Positions 13,331 through 25,065 of a stretch of DNA of 64,000 bases are shown here, piece after piece (position 1 is the first letter of the stretch; each line of letters starts with the position of its first letter). The DNA comes from Urechis unicinctus. Lineage: Eukaryota; Annelida; Polychaeta; Xenopneusta; Urechidae. Both the position numbers and the translations under genes were made by a program. The notes below the pieces were generated by a model, which searched no databases, was not told the DNA's origin, and saw only the letters and a list, made by a program, of their open reading frames with translations. Location of the stretch: contig CM067348.1 in assembly GCA_034190875.2 (NCBI GenBank), forward strand, positions 34,566,871 through 34,630,870, given 5' to 3'.

Positions 13331-13454
13331 GTCAAGCCGTAACAAAGCCATTCTAGTTCCTTAATCCCGGCGGAAACAGCGAGATGGTTTATGCGATCAA
13401 TCGTTGGCAGCGACGTATCTACAGACACTGTTGTTCATTAGTTTATCTCTGTCG
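13331..13454. other. Highly preserved block of the duplication (copy A)
   Basis: Over about 120 bp this block differs from 21537-21663 by roughly nine or ten positions by eye. It includes CCATTCTAGTTCCTTAATCC and GATGGTTTATGCGATCAATC. The rest of the duplication is far more diverged. Possible causes are selective constraint, local gene conversion, or a later transposed copy. No open frame longer than a few dozen codons crosses both copies with the same reading. Confidence 0.6.
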
Positions 13455-13810
13455 CTGTGTTGTTCTATTGACAGCGCCCCCAGGCGATTCTCATACAGCA
13501 TCTTGTCAGGCATTCAACCGGTTATCGATCCTCAAGTGCTCTCAAATAATGTAATCTATACCTAGGGACCAAAACAATGTTTATCCGACTGTTGATACTA
13601 TCAACGTATTCCTTCTTCATGGCAATTGGATATCTATGGATTACTACAAGTTGGGTTTCCTTTCCTGCTGTTTGTCTTACAGGCGTGAGAGAAAGTTGGG
13701 TGCGGTGCGAGGGTTGGGTGTACATGGACAAATATATTTAAGTGGCTTAAACCCAGTTATCGCGCACACATACACACAAATGAATTGAGCTCTGTTTTCA
13801 AATTGGAAAC

Positions 13811-14562
13811 TACTGCTACTTGGTAGTCAAGGTACCTTGGCCCCTATGCGACGGGCCCTGTTTACATGTTAATAATATTCAATAGTCCCGCCAACAGTCT
13901 AGGCTAGGAAAACTTTTGAACTGGACTAGCATCCCAGCCAACAGTCCAATCAGAAGGTCTCACGGTCACCCTCGGGTACTTTTGAGTCAATTGGTCAGTG
14001 TTCATGAAGCCTGACTAGCTTTTACACCTCTTTTCACCAGAACTGAAGTATATGTTTTGTGAAGATTTGGTATGCTGCCTGGTACAGTTATTTGTCAGAA
14101 GCCGCACGAATTTGTCTACACTATTTGTTGGTGGGCGGCACCCTAAGTGCAGACCCACAACTGGTCTCTTTAACTGTGTGCAACAATAAAACATGCAGCT
14201 AAATAAGCGCTTCTGTGGTGCCAATTTTAACGCGCCCCATAATTTTCAGGTGACTCATTTTGTACATGTCGTTGTCGTATAGTTTCATGAGCCAGACGCG
14301 CGCAACTAAGGTATGCGGGTCGCAACCTTTGCGTTGATTGGTCAAGCAGGGGCTGTCACGAAGATATGAACGTGTCTAATGAATATTCAAACGCGCCAGT
14401 TTTAGACTTTGTCTTGTCGTAGACTCTAGAGCGAGGTAGCGGAACCCCAGGAGTCTGGGACGCAGACTATTATGCTCTAATTAACATGTGAAATTTTTCA
14501 CCAACCTGAGGAATCATCATCGTAATTTTCTTCTGTTTTCAATCATTTTCTTCCTCGAGCAA
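13811..14562. other. No recognisable feature
   Basis: Unique-looking DNA between copy A and the SINE. There is one 69-codon minus-strand ORF (14015-14224) with no recognisable motif. Confidence 0.4.
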
Positions 14563-14885
14563 GTTCCCGTGGCATACAGGTAATCTACGTCACCTTTCGA
14601 CCCATATGCTGTGGCTGCGATACCAATATGTGAAAACCTGACTGGCTCCCCGTGACTCAGATAATCACGTTAAATGGCGATGCCATCTCTGAAAGGGGAT
14701 GCACCCGACCTGGTAGCTCAATAGTCCCAGCGGCATACCGGTTTGGGCGACGGGTGGTGCCGAGTGGGTGCTGGCACCTAAGGGGAGCTGTCCAAGTGTC
14801 ACAATCATCCTTATCAATCACCGTCGCGATATCACCTCGTTGTTGAAAGTGCCGTTAAACCCCGATATTACCATTACCATTCCTT
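14563..14885 (+). mobile_element. tRNA-derived SINE, near full length
   Basis: The head resembles a tRNA gene: GTTCCCGTGGCATACAGGTA carries a box-A-like word and GCGATACCAATA is a weak box B. It is followed by CTGACTGGCTCCCCGTGACT and CGTTAAATGGCGATGCCATC, a GC-rich body with GGGCGACGGGTGGTGCC, then AAAGTGCCGTTAAACCCC and an (ATTACC)n-like tail at 14868-14882. The first 130 bp align with the element at 39826. This is the standard SINE plan of Pol III head, body and short repeat tail. The body contains GGTAGCTCAATAGT, another tRNA D-arm-like word. SINEs encode no protein. The 5' end is judged from the shared start with the second copy. Confidence 0.75.
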
Positions 14886-15539
14886 CTTAGAAGACGTCCA
14901 CTCCATGTAGAGCAATTGTGAGGTTCCAGGCGCTTTACCACTTGTTCCTAAGTCTACTTTGGCCTGCTGAGTCTCTTCTGCGACATCACCTCTACCTCCG
15001 TACTCGGGCGATCCAGCCGGTGCTGCGCTCAACATGGCTGAGCCACATCCTGTTGGTACGGAGCACCGCATCCACGTCCTGAATGCCTAGTTTCGCGAAG
15101 AAGGAGTCGGAGCTGACAGTGTGAGTAATTATGTTTTAACTAGTTCATTATAACACTAATTGCACGAGTATACTCGTGCATACATGGAAGCACTATGTTC
15201 TGCGCTTCAAGAATTGCACAGATCGCCGTCGGCCATTATTCAGATGTTGACAATTAATCTACACTTAAACCTATGCAGTCCATGGTTCAAATATCACGTA
15301 TCTCTCACTGTATAGGATTACTATACAACGCTGTTATTCTTATGAATGGAATGACTTATTATGATGAAAATGTGGAAATGTTGCAAATGGACTGGTAATT
15401 ATTTAAATGATTTCCGCTCTCAGGTAGTTCCTCTAATGATGTTGTTCAACACAATGAGCACCTTGATTTGCCATCGAATGGTAGTGAACCTGATGGAAGG
15501 ATCGTTTATCTGTTTTTAATTTTGTTGTTGTTGTTGCAT
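14886..15539. other. Unique DNA with a 20-bp perfect palindrome
   Basis: A perfect inverted repeat without spacer, TGCACGAGTATACTCGTGCA, lies at 15161-15180. The rest of the interval shows no gene or repeat I can name. Confidence 0.6.
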
Positions 15540-15800
15540 CCGTCAATTGATTTGAGCTGTGTTAATTTACATAATATCATTTTATCTAGTCCAAGGTAAT
15601 GGCTTCAGATTATGGGATAGCAATCCACAGTAATCGAATGCTTTCGCTCAAGGGTCAAGACAAATATATGCGTGAGGGTACTACAGTTCACAAATTACTT
15701 GAGCTATCTTAACTTACATGATATTATCTTATTTAGTCTTAGGTAATGGCTTCAGATTATTGAATGACAGTCCACAATAATCGACAATAATTGACAAAGA
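15540..15800. repeat. Tandem duplication, offset 147 bp
   Basis: GGTAATGGCTTCAGATTAT begins at 15595 and again at 15742. The copies also share TTGAGCT..(G/C)TTAA.TTACAT.ATAT.AT on the left and CA.TCCACA.TAATCGA on the right. The copies are moderately diverged. Confidence 0.85.
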
Positions 15801-17811
15801 TATGCATGGAGTATAATCCTCCAACCTGAACTTGCTGTTTCAATCCGTCAGCAAATCCCACAGTACAACCTACATCAGTATAATGTATTCATCAAAAGAA
15901 GGATCCTGGATATAATTTCAAATAAACGTGACAAGGAAACCATAAAGCTTACAGTACTGTTATAATGTATAATGTCTGACTACATTGATTAGGCTTGATG
16001 TTTGTATAATTCTATATTAGCGTCACTACGACAAATGAAATAATACGATCAGGGCTTCACCAGTCCAGTTGAAATTCCACAAACTGGCTGAAGGCTTTTG
16101 ACAAAGATTGTTATCATTTACTTGTGTATTTATCAGTTTAGATAAATTTCAGTACGCGTATTGACACCCTGCATTTAATTTGCTGCTGGTAAACGCAAAT
16201 ATCAATCCTCAAAAGAATCCTGTTAATTTAAACGCTTCCTACCTCGACAGAAATCAAGGCTACATGGTCCAATCGGTAAATGATGTCATTCCCGTATCAT
16301 AATGTTTCGTTAAACGAAGCTATAATTCGCTTTACCAGTATTTTGCATACATCTCAATCTAATGGGATAAGTAGCATTTGTTGGTCATAATACGTTTGGG
16401 GGCAGACATCTCTTTAAATTATGCTTCTAAACTCCGATTATGTTTCTAAATAGTCCATTATATAAATAGTACCAGCAAACTCAGTCTTGCGAATTTCAAA
16501 CAGCCATCTGTCGTCTGGCATGACACCCTGCCAAAAAATTTGTCTCTGTTAAAGTATGTTAAATGTCGATAATGTGGCGTTATATGCATAGATCAATCAA
16601 CCTCTCGAAACGTTTCGATGTGTTAATTTCGCTTTTCATGAGGTGACACAAATTGTACTATGTACTATATACTATGTACTGGCACTGTAATTTTCCTTAA
16701 TATTGACGATTGAAGCCATAGCATATATTGCCTACGAGGCCAAAGTGATATACGCCGAAACAGGTGACATAATTGATTGCTACCTTGAATTGTGAAAGTG
16801 CATCTAGAAGAATCACTTTTTAGAAGACAATTATTCTAAAACGTTACTGCTGCGTTGTTTTTTACACCTTCTATGTGTCAGGGTTGGTTTGACACGCCGT
16901 GTTTATGGCGGGACAAGTAAATGGCATTTTCACTGATATGTTGATCTGTTAGCGTAATCGTATTCAATATTTAGGCGATAATTACTTTGCGAGGCGAGTG
17001 GTGATTTTATAGCAAAAACAAGGTTATATTTTTGACGAATGATACATGAACACTGCACCAGCTCTCTTTCCCTCATCATCGTTGTATACGTGCAACACAT
17101 AACATTACTAACTCTCAGATAATGTGGATTTAATTTTAATGAATTCATTTCATGCATTTTTGTGTGATAGGGTGAGTTTCCTGTGTTACTCTATAAACCG
17201 CCACATAAAGTATGTCTCCTTTTTATTAGTGCGTCCTATCAACGTGGATTCGGCCGGGTTGACGCACTGGTAGTTTAGGGCTTGATAAATGTTAAGTAAT
17301 GAGCAGATTAGTCGTCCGGCCAGAGTAACATATGATGACGTCACTATTGTTCAAAGAATTTTATATATAAGTGCAAGGGAAAGGCTAACACAAGTAGGAG
17401 AGCTTCTCGAATCAAATTAACTAAACCTAACTGGATCCGCTGGTCAGCTCACCAGACCACGAATGACGGCGGTGATTGTGGACACACGTTGGTATTTATA
17501 TGGTTGAGCACGTTAGCCATGTTTTAGGCCAACTAACACGCTCGACCAGTTTTTACCATTGATTATCAATGAATGCATGAATCGTTGTAAGACTATTTAG
17601 CGTGTGTGTGTGGTGCCTGTACTTCTGGATTGTATTGTGACGTGTATCCATAAAAACCAGCTCTATTTCCGTAAGAGCCTGCTTCGTTGTCCCTCTTGGT
17701 TTATCTCCGCTCGTTGATATGGCAACACGTCGTATAATTTCGCTGAGTGGGATAAACAATCAAAGCAACAAAGCAGCCATGACAACGTAATGACTCATGA
17801 CGTGATGTTAC
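15801..17811. other. No recognisable feature
   Basis: About 2 kb of AT-rich DNA. It has a small ACTATGTACTATATACTATGTACT-like simple patch at 16656-16680 and a 75-codon minus-strand ORF (16930-17157) with no motif. Nothing else can be supported. Confidence 0.4.
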
Positions 17812-19450
17812 CCATCAGTTGGATGACTGCACTGCCAACTTATTGTTACAGTGACACGCTCCGGACGCGTTATACAAAACGATTTCCCGACGTGCGGTAG
17901 CGTTATTGCCTTTATTCGTGTGTGGCAAATTATAAGCTACATTTGATTGAGAATCACTAGAGCTGATGTTACAAGGTCTTCAGTTTTATGCGAGATTTTC
18001 TGATTGTTTAGCATCAAGCAACATGGTTATGCTAGCTATGCGTGGTAAATTTTCAGATCTAGTCTGGACATGCTATGCATTGTCCTTGATCAATTGGAGG
18101 TGAGCGCCGTGCGAAGATGATACATTGAAAATTGTAATTGGAAATGATTGTTAACACAGAACAGAGTTGGTATTTATCAAATGCACCTCGATGATATCAG
18201 CTTTTCGCGCTTTCAAATTATGCCTTCCTTATCAACAATACCTCAATGGCTTCCCCATTATACACTTGCGCGAGGTTTTGAAGGAAACACGCAGAATGGC
18301 ACTCGTAATTTACGTAGATCAAATCGTAAACAGTGGATATGGATGGTACAGTTCCTTTATCTGGCGTCATCAGAAAATCCCAATTCGAGGTTTGATAGCC
18401 TCCTCGTCCATTGGGCTGTCTATGATGCAAGTAAGTTAATTGGAAATGAACTAAGAGGTTCTATTCAATCACAATTATCATTAGAAAACAACTGACAGCG
18501 TTTATATCGGACAGCGCAGTAACGACCAATATAAATAAAAGCCTTCACATCAGTTCGCCATCGCATCGCAATGGTAAGCACACGATAGTAGCTGGCAATA
18601 TGATATTCTTGAAGCACAGCGGACAGTTGTGCTAGACCATCTTTACTTATCCTTAACATTTTATAATAAGCTTATCACTCCATATTGTTATTTGAACACA
18701 ATTGACGGCAAAGTTATTAGATAGCTTCTGACAGCACATACACCAGGCAACGCAATCATGAATAAGGCTGTTGATAGCACTAAACTCAGCGCAAGAGTAC
18801 CAAACGTTGCAGGCAAGGCCAAAACCATATAAATGTTTCCTTCACGATGTTAAGGAAACTATCACAGAGGTAGTTAAAGCAAGTCAACATGCGGCATTAA
18901 ATAATTGATGCTGTGTTCATTCCGCGCGTGAATACGCCGAAAACAAAACTTGTATAACATATGTGTCATCCCCAGGTGTCAAATATCTGGTTCGCAAGCT
19001 TAGCAACCAAAGTTGATAGCCAATAAGGCAAAAGGAGTGAAAGAGTGTTTGTCATTAATTATGAACATTGATCGATATCATTTATCTTTATTCGCGCATG
19101 TCTGCCATAGGGTCGTAGGTCATTGAACCGACATGATTACGCCCTATCTTACGAATAACAATATAAGGCTGGTTAAGGTACTGTGTGCGGTCACATTTTA
19201 TAACTGCATCGTACAACGACATTATCGTGACATGCCACAGGAATGATAAAAGCGATGGACGCTGTCACACGAGGCTGACATCAATCCGTGACAAACTACA
19301 ATTTATACCAACATAATCATACGAACAATGTAACCAACTCTTCCTTAGAAAGTGCTCTTATAACAGAACGAGAGAGTTGCCAGAATGGCAAGGAAAATAC
19401 GCTAATTGTGATATAGCCTGAGATAAGTCTGTCAGATTTGAGAGCCCACG

Positions 19451-19492
19451 AGCAATTAGCCGCAATCACGTGACAGGAATAACAGATAAGCT
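19451..19492. promoter_or_regulatory. Conserved E-box / GATAA block, copy B
   Basis: Partner of 12449-12492. It has CAATTAGCCGCA, CACGTG (19467-19472) and AACAGATAAG in the same order and nearly the same spacing. Function is inferred from conservation only. Confidence 0.3.
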
Positions 19493-21536
19493 CGTGAACA
19501 AAACGTCCCTACTACGTAATGGTTTTTCTGTTAGCGAGTAAACCACAAACATATATTGCTGCAATGTAATGTTCTGTTGCTCTGTATACCTTCCCATTGA
19601 GCTCACATGCAGGGATATTAACTAAATATCAGCTTCAAAGTCCGCACTACGTAAGATGTAGCATATTGGCCATTTGTATGTTAACTAAGCAAGAACGCCA
19701 TTAAAAGTAATCAATTAAATTGAAATATTATAAACTTCCATATGTTTGCTGGTGGGACGCAATTACAAGTCGATTCATATTTCCGAGGTTTTATGTATCC
19801 ATGACACGTGAAAGCCATGGAAAACTGTGGAAGAGGCGAGTGTATGGACTTTGTGTGTATGTTAGTGCAATGTTGGTGGGTGTTGTAGGGCTATGTCAAT
19901 ATACGTGGTATCCGTCGCAGATCAAATATGAAATATAAATATATACATACACATTATGAATCTTTTGTTCAATGGCATATCAGAGAGCGCATTGTTTCAA
20001 ACAATATCTAACTATGAGTATAGATTGCTACCTAATCAATACCGATAAAGAATCGAGCCATCGCTAGTGTTGGGTCGGACTTGGTCTTGACGTTCAATTC
20101 GTCATACATCTAGACTAAGCTGTCTGGACGGTAGGTTTAGACATTTACCGGGTACTTGTATGGCAGTCACCGTAAGCGAGCCATAGATATTTATCGGAAG
20201 GCAGGACGATTAACCAGAGCTTTGGTGGCAGTTCTTGACAGTAAAGATAACACTGATAAAACTGCGCTCAGTAAATAATGCCCACTGATGATTGTTTTGT
20301 TCTTTAAATATCCACACTATTACTTAGTCTTCTGACGAGCATCATGAGCCCAATAATTATGTCAAGCAGCACTTAGGCCACGGTAAGCATGGCTTGACCT
20401 TAAATACAATCTTGTATCTAGCTCCTTCCCCGCAGACCCAGTTGACAGCTGAAGCATCCGATTTGCGGCCACTAGGGGAGTGACGAACCAATGTCGCACA
20501 TGAAATTCATCCTTGTTCAGTCCAATATATATCCCTTTGTTGCGAGAAGATTGCTTTGAGTCAGTCGTGCCAAAACGATCAGTTGCGTTGTGAACATTCC
20601 CGTCTTGTCATATTGTATATCTTTTATTAAACTGTATGGGGTTGATTATTCTTATAAATGGCATTGGATCGTCTGAAACCAAACCTTTACCTAAATTGGT
20701 TAACATTGTACATCCCGAGTGGACGAGGAATTGATCACCTCAAATTGCTGGTATTATAGGCTAACATTGCCAGCTAACCCGCCGTTGCAATAACCAGGGA
20801 AATATCTAACTTGTAGCTGGGATAATTGTTAGAACACACTTGGGTTTGTCTGGTGGTATTAAGGTTACATTGCTATGGAAATAAAAGCAAGATCGATGAT
20901 CCAAATATTTGCGTTCCATATGGATCTCTAAGGACTTTCATGTGATGACGAATACAGAGAATATCCTTGTCTGATCCGCTATGATCCGTTTGTGCATCGC
21001 AATGAACTATCGAGCACTAGACGGACACAAGTCGGATCTGCATGAATAAGCAACAGGCCGGTGAAAAGCCTCGGACACGTTTGCAATTTCTCTGAAATCT
21101 ATCCATCTCCTACTTCCGCCAAGCAAGCGGCGTATACGTCTCTCTGAGACCGTGACAGACTCGGTGTTAAGGAACGGTAGCAATCTACAGAATAACTTCA
21201 GCGGCTAATCTGTTAAGTAATAGGAAGAATAATTACCACTTTTCGCCCCGAAAAGGAGATCGGTCTCTGCAACGCCGATATGTAAGCATTTAGAATGCAG
21301 TGTGATGCGCTATTATCACCAGGCATGATGATAACTATGCGTTCGATGTTGTCTTATGATTACATGTGATACAACATAGAAGGCTCATTTGAATTGTAGC
21401 AGTCAAAATGTCGGGCTAACGACCACCATGCCTAGACCAGACTCGTTTTCCTTTTAACATTTTGATAGTTCCTTATCCACGTAATATCCATGTAAGACGA
21501 CGATTATCTGATCGCATTCTTAATCACTACGCTTCC

Positions 21537-21663
21537 ATGTTAAGCCGTTACAAAGCCATTCTAGTTCCTTAATCCCGGCGGAAACGGGGAGATGGTTTAT
21601 GCGATCAATCGTTGGCAGCGACGAATCTACAGACATTGTGGGACATTAGTTTATCTCTGTCCC
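21537..21663. other. Highly preserved block of the duplication (copy B)
   Basis: Partner of 13331-13454. The first 80 bp (CCATTCTAGTTCCTTAATCC through GATGGTTTATGCGATCAATC to GGCAGCGACG) carry only a few differences from copy A. Identity falls off to the right, at about the ACATTAGTTTATCTCTGTC word. Confidence 0.6.
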
Positions 21664-22059
21664 TTTGGTGTGCTATTTATAGCGACTGAGACAATTCTTA
21701 TACAGCATCTTTCCAAACATTCAACCAGTTTAAGATCTGCAACTGCTCTTAAGGAATGTTACACATACCATGGAACCAATCAACTATTGATTCGATCGTT
21801 GATGCTGGTACGAGATTCATTCTTTATGGCAACTGGATAAGGACGAGGTGAGTATGGGTAGAGAGTGGGTATGGTTATGTGGAAAGATAGATTAAAATGG
21901 CTTCAGACACAGTTATTGCACACATTCACAAATGCTGCTCTACATGTTTTGATGTTATTCTAATGCGACATTAAGCGATAGTAGCAAAGGTTAGCTTTGC
22001 GTTAATAAGCAAATGGGGTGTGTCTTTTAAGGATATGTGAATAGTATGTACTTGGCATA

Positions 22060-22112
22060 TCGATGTATATATATCTTCATATATATAGATAGATATATAT
22101 ATAGATATATAT

Positions 22113-22170
<58 letters not shown>

Positions 22171-22195
22171 ATATATATATATATATATATCTCTA

Positions 22196-22281
<86 letters not shown>
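22060..22281. repeat. (TA)n microsatellite
   Basis: About 220 bp of (TA)n with occasional GATAGATA and CTCTATCT interruptions. Open frames across it are Y-I artefacts. It lies just right of duplication copy B. Confidence 0.97.
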
Positions 22282-22282
<1 letters not shown>

Positions 22283-22369
22283 GTCCTGGATCGACGGCTG
22301 CTGATGGAACTCTGCATTGCGGAATTTTTCACGCAGTCATTGATAAATCAAACACTCGCCCATATGAAG

Positions 22370-23735
22370 CACCGTGGAGCTATTGTCTTATTAAATTATT
22401 AACTGCCGCCATCAACGGATCAAGGAAATCACGATCAAATTAACTGTTGTTTGTGTTACTTTAGCTGGGATATTTGAGGTTTCTTTGGACATTTATCAAA
22501 CTGATATGTTTCATTCTGTCACATTCGATCATCCTAAGTTTGCGTTCAGAAATGCAAACGTCAGCATCTGATAACTACTCGCAAGCGAATTTGTCGCCGA
22601 AGATGGAAAATACAATTTGCTAAGGACATTGCAATCTTCCATAAACAAATTCCTGGTTTTTTTAAGCTGTGTGCTTTGTCTTTCAATAGGGGCCATTTAT
22701 TTGTCAGACGGATACTATCTGTCGGTGACTAAGCAAATTGGGTATCGTGTGATGATGGAGTATCCTTGTCAGCACTATGTTTCTGTTATTTCATTCATTG
22801 CCTCATCAAGATGTATCGTTATGGTAGCTGCTGACATATACGAGCAACCAGGTAGATTCAGGTAACATGCCATCGTGACACAAGGAAGTGCTATCCCGTT
22901 ATGAATCACTTTAAAGTGACGAATTTCTAGCACTGAATGGTAAAATAAACTGTATATTTCGGGAGTAGTAGCTATCAAAAAAAAGATTGCGTTTACAAAT
23001 GTTACATTATATGAATAGAACACTTGCAAACTAATTCACAACAATTACAGCTAGTCCTATATAATCATCACGAGACGTTGCCAAACGGCATGCTATATGT
23101 TATTAATTAGGCGCAATACGGATGAATCACTCAAACTCTGAGAGTTTGATGTATTTAATTCGCATTTTATTAGGAAACGCAGATGTTTTTCCAGTACATG
23201 AAAACACGACACACGTACTGTGTACAACGGGCTCGTTCTCGTTAACTTTAACGAATACAGCCATAACGTCGATTGCCGACAAGTTCAGAAAATATAGTCA
23301 AATATGTCAATAGGTGTATCATAATTACACCTAGTCGGACCGACTTTTAGGCTACCAAATTCATCTTCTGGAAACTGGCGAGAAAAAAAATGCAACCTTT
23401 GTATTAATTTTCTGTACAGCCCTCTGTATGCTTCCTACTATACATTTGCTCCCCTGACCAGTAGAAATGCGTTGTGGTGGTTTCCTCAACATTGTGACGT
23501 CACTTCAGTCTTTTTTTTATAAATCAGTTGATGTTTTGGTTAAAACCTTTTAAAATGAATGTTACAGATCATTTGATCCATCAAACATCAGGCTGTATGC
23601 AGGAACCACAACCAGTTGCGTCTTCTAAAAGCGATGTTTGGACACGAAATACACCATATTAGTTATAACATTATTAATAGTCGGCTAGCGCAGAACAAAT
23701 TATATGATATTTCTGAAAAATCGATGAAAGCTAGT
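22370..23735. repeat. Second tandem duplication, copy 1
   Basis: This copy pairs with 23765-24490. Shared anchors are: TTAACTGCC.CCATCAA at 22398/23806; TT.AGCTGGGA at 22461/24006; a GATG..AACGTC / GATGGAAA.TA.AATTTGC run at 22550-22620/24095-24165; TGCTTTGTCTTTCAAT at 22671/24222; and CCA.TTGCGTCTTC / CACCATATTAGT at 23608-23663/24407-24440. Copy 1 has roughly 650 bp that copy 2 lacks. A short hydrophobic frame around L-C-L-S-I is in the same phase in both copies but then diverges, so I do not call a gene. Confidence 0.7.
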
Positions 23736-23764
23736 TCTATTAGTAAAGAAATCTGTAAGACTGA

Positions 23765-24490
23765 GTTCTGACGGCGTCCCACATGGTTCTAAGCTACTAT
23801 AGTGGATTAACTGCCACCATCAATGACGCCAAGACACCAGAATCTCACTGAGACCATGGGTAATGGCACGGGCTATGAATGTGTGAAAGAACACGGAGAT
23901 TAAATGCTGTTTGTCATTTTTTTGTCCAAACTCAGTGCTGGCCGTGACATTCGATCTCTTAATTCAAGACTGAATGAACCCCGCTTCGATGTCTCGCTTC
24001 GTTGCTTCAGCTGGGAGAGTTGAGGATTATTTAGGTAAAAATCATACAGATATAGTTAACTAGGCTTCACTGCATAATCCCACGAGAGTGTTTAGAGATG
24101 CTAACGTCTAGATTTGACAAAATTTCGCTACCTTATTTGACGATAAAGATGGAAATATAATTTGCGTACTTGCACCACAATCATCTTTAAAATGGTTCGT
24201 GACCCCTGCTCTCTTAAGCATCATGCTTTGTCTTTCAATTAGTTACCACGTGTTATGTATTTGCTTGGTGCCCTCAACTAGGTGCAAATGGATTAGCCAC
24301 TGTTTCATCCAATTGATACAGCGTTGGTTACTGCATACTGCCGATCGAAGGCAGATGAAAATCCGCCAATCATTTGCTTTATCTAAACACCGGTCAAGAA
24401 ATACAATCAGTTGTGTCTTCAAAAAGTGTCACCATATTAGTCTAGTACAGAGCACAATATCTGATAATTCTTGAAATGTAATTGTTTTTT
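23765..24490. repeat. Second tandem duplication, copy 2
   Basis: Collinear with 22370-23735 but shortened. Its left 120 bp (GAGTTCTGACGGCGTCCCAC, then ACACCAGAATCTCACTGAGA and CCATGGGTAATGG) are also found in a third fragment at 56440-56632. Confidence 0.7.
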
Positions 24491-24775
24491 ACTTATGCCG
24501 TCGTCTTCATTCATATGGAAAATGGGACTGTTACATAATTCGGGTGTTTGCTAAGAAATGTTATAGATATGCAGAATTACAGTCAAACGAAACAGTCTAA
24601 TAGATGTTGATCACTGTGGTAAAGAAAGTGATGGAGTTGCAAAGGGCATACAGGGGTGCATATTGCATGATATAGGGCACCTCTTGACAACAGTCTTCAT
24701 CTAATGCCTAGAGGGTCACGGGTATACAAGGCAATACCCGGGGAGACGTTCGTGTCCTCCGTTTGGCACTTCCGG
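24491..24775. other. No recognisable feature
   Basis: Short unique interval between the duplication and the LINE relic. Part of it may belong to the 3' untranslated end of the element, but I see no poly-A or repeat tail. Confidence 0.4.
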
Positions 24776-25065
24776 TTAGCCTTTCTCTCTCTCACTTGCT
24801 ATTTGCTGCCGGATTATACCTGCTCTAGCGAGAACCGCCGTGCACTGTATGTTTCCGGCCATCCCTTTCCTTTCTCATACCGGTGGAAATCCTTCCAGCT
24901 CCTTCTCTACACTGTCTACGTTGCCTAGGTTCCCTACCACTATTGGCACAACCTGTGTTGCATAGCCGCTCGTTCTGGCTATGTGTCCCACAGCAATTTT
25001 AACAATGTAGATCTTGTCCCATAGCAACATATCTGGTCTTCGGTGATCCAGCCTTTTTGTGGTTG
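24776..25065 (-). pseudogene. LINE relic: endonuclease-like tail (frame c)
   Basis: After another frameshift the sequence reads TTTKRLDHRRPDMLLWDKIY, then VKIAVGH, and after a gap VVPIVVGNLGNVDSVEKELE, ending at a TGA (24875-24877). RRPD...WD.....I.IAV matches the catalytic-site region of the restriction-like endonuclease of R2-type LINEs. VVPVVVGALG is a typical downstream block. A last small frame (24776-24862) reads IQCTAVLARAGIIRQ, like the ALLGTARILR end of these proteins. Two frame breaks and a shortened middle make it non-functional. Confidence 0.7.

Larger units (their letters stand above)
8230..13810. repeat. Large segmental duplication, copy A
   Basis: This segment is collinear with copy B at about 17812-21965. 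Anchors in order (A/B) are: CAGTTGGATGACTGCACTGC 8249/17817; TGCTATGCATTGTCC 8642/18070; TTGTTAACACAG-type 8800/18150; a block 9085-9195/18270-18377 ending in TATCTGGCGTCATCAGAA; GCCATCGC with flanks 9430/18558; CTTATCACTCCATATTG 10022/18670; ATACCTGGTTCG-type 10711/18983; CAATTAGCCGCA 12451/19453; GTTTGCTGGTGG 12659/19743; and a well-kept block at 13331/21537. The best 110-bp block in the left half is about three quarters identical by eye, while the block near the right end is about nine tenths identical. Copy A is longer and holds about 490 bp (9530-10015) and other stretches missing from B. The 231-codon minus-strand ORF at 8346-9041 does not keep its frame in copy B, so I do not call it a gene. 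Confidence 0.85.
17812..21965. repeat. Large segmental duplication, copy B
   Basis: This is the shorter partner of copy A (8230-13810), in the same orientation. The offset between anchors falls from about 9.57 kb at the left end to about 8.2 kb at the right, so B lacks about 1.4 kb relative to A, or A gained it. Short ORFs within it (for example 18148-18495 plus) are not matched by open frames of the same phase in A. At 8770-8812 against 18120-18163 there is a one-base length difference, which argues against coding constraint. Confidence 0.85.
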
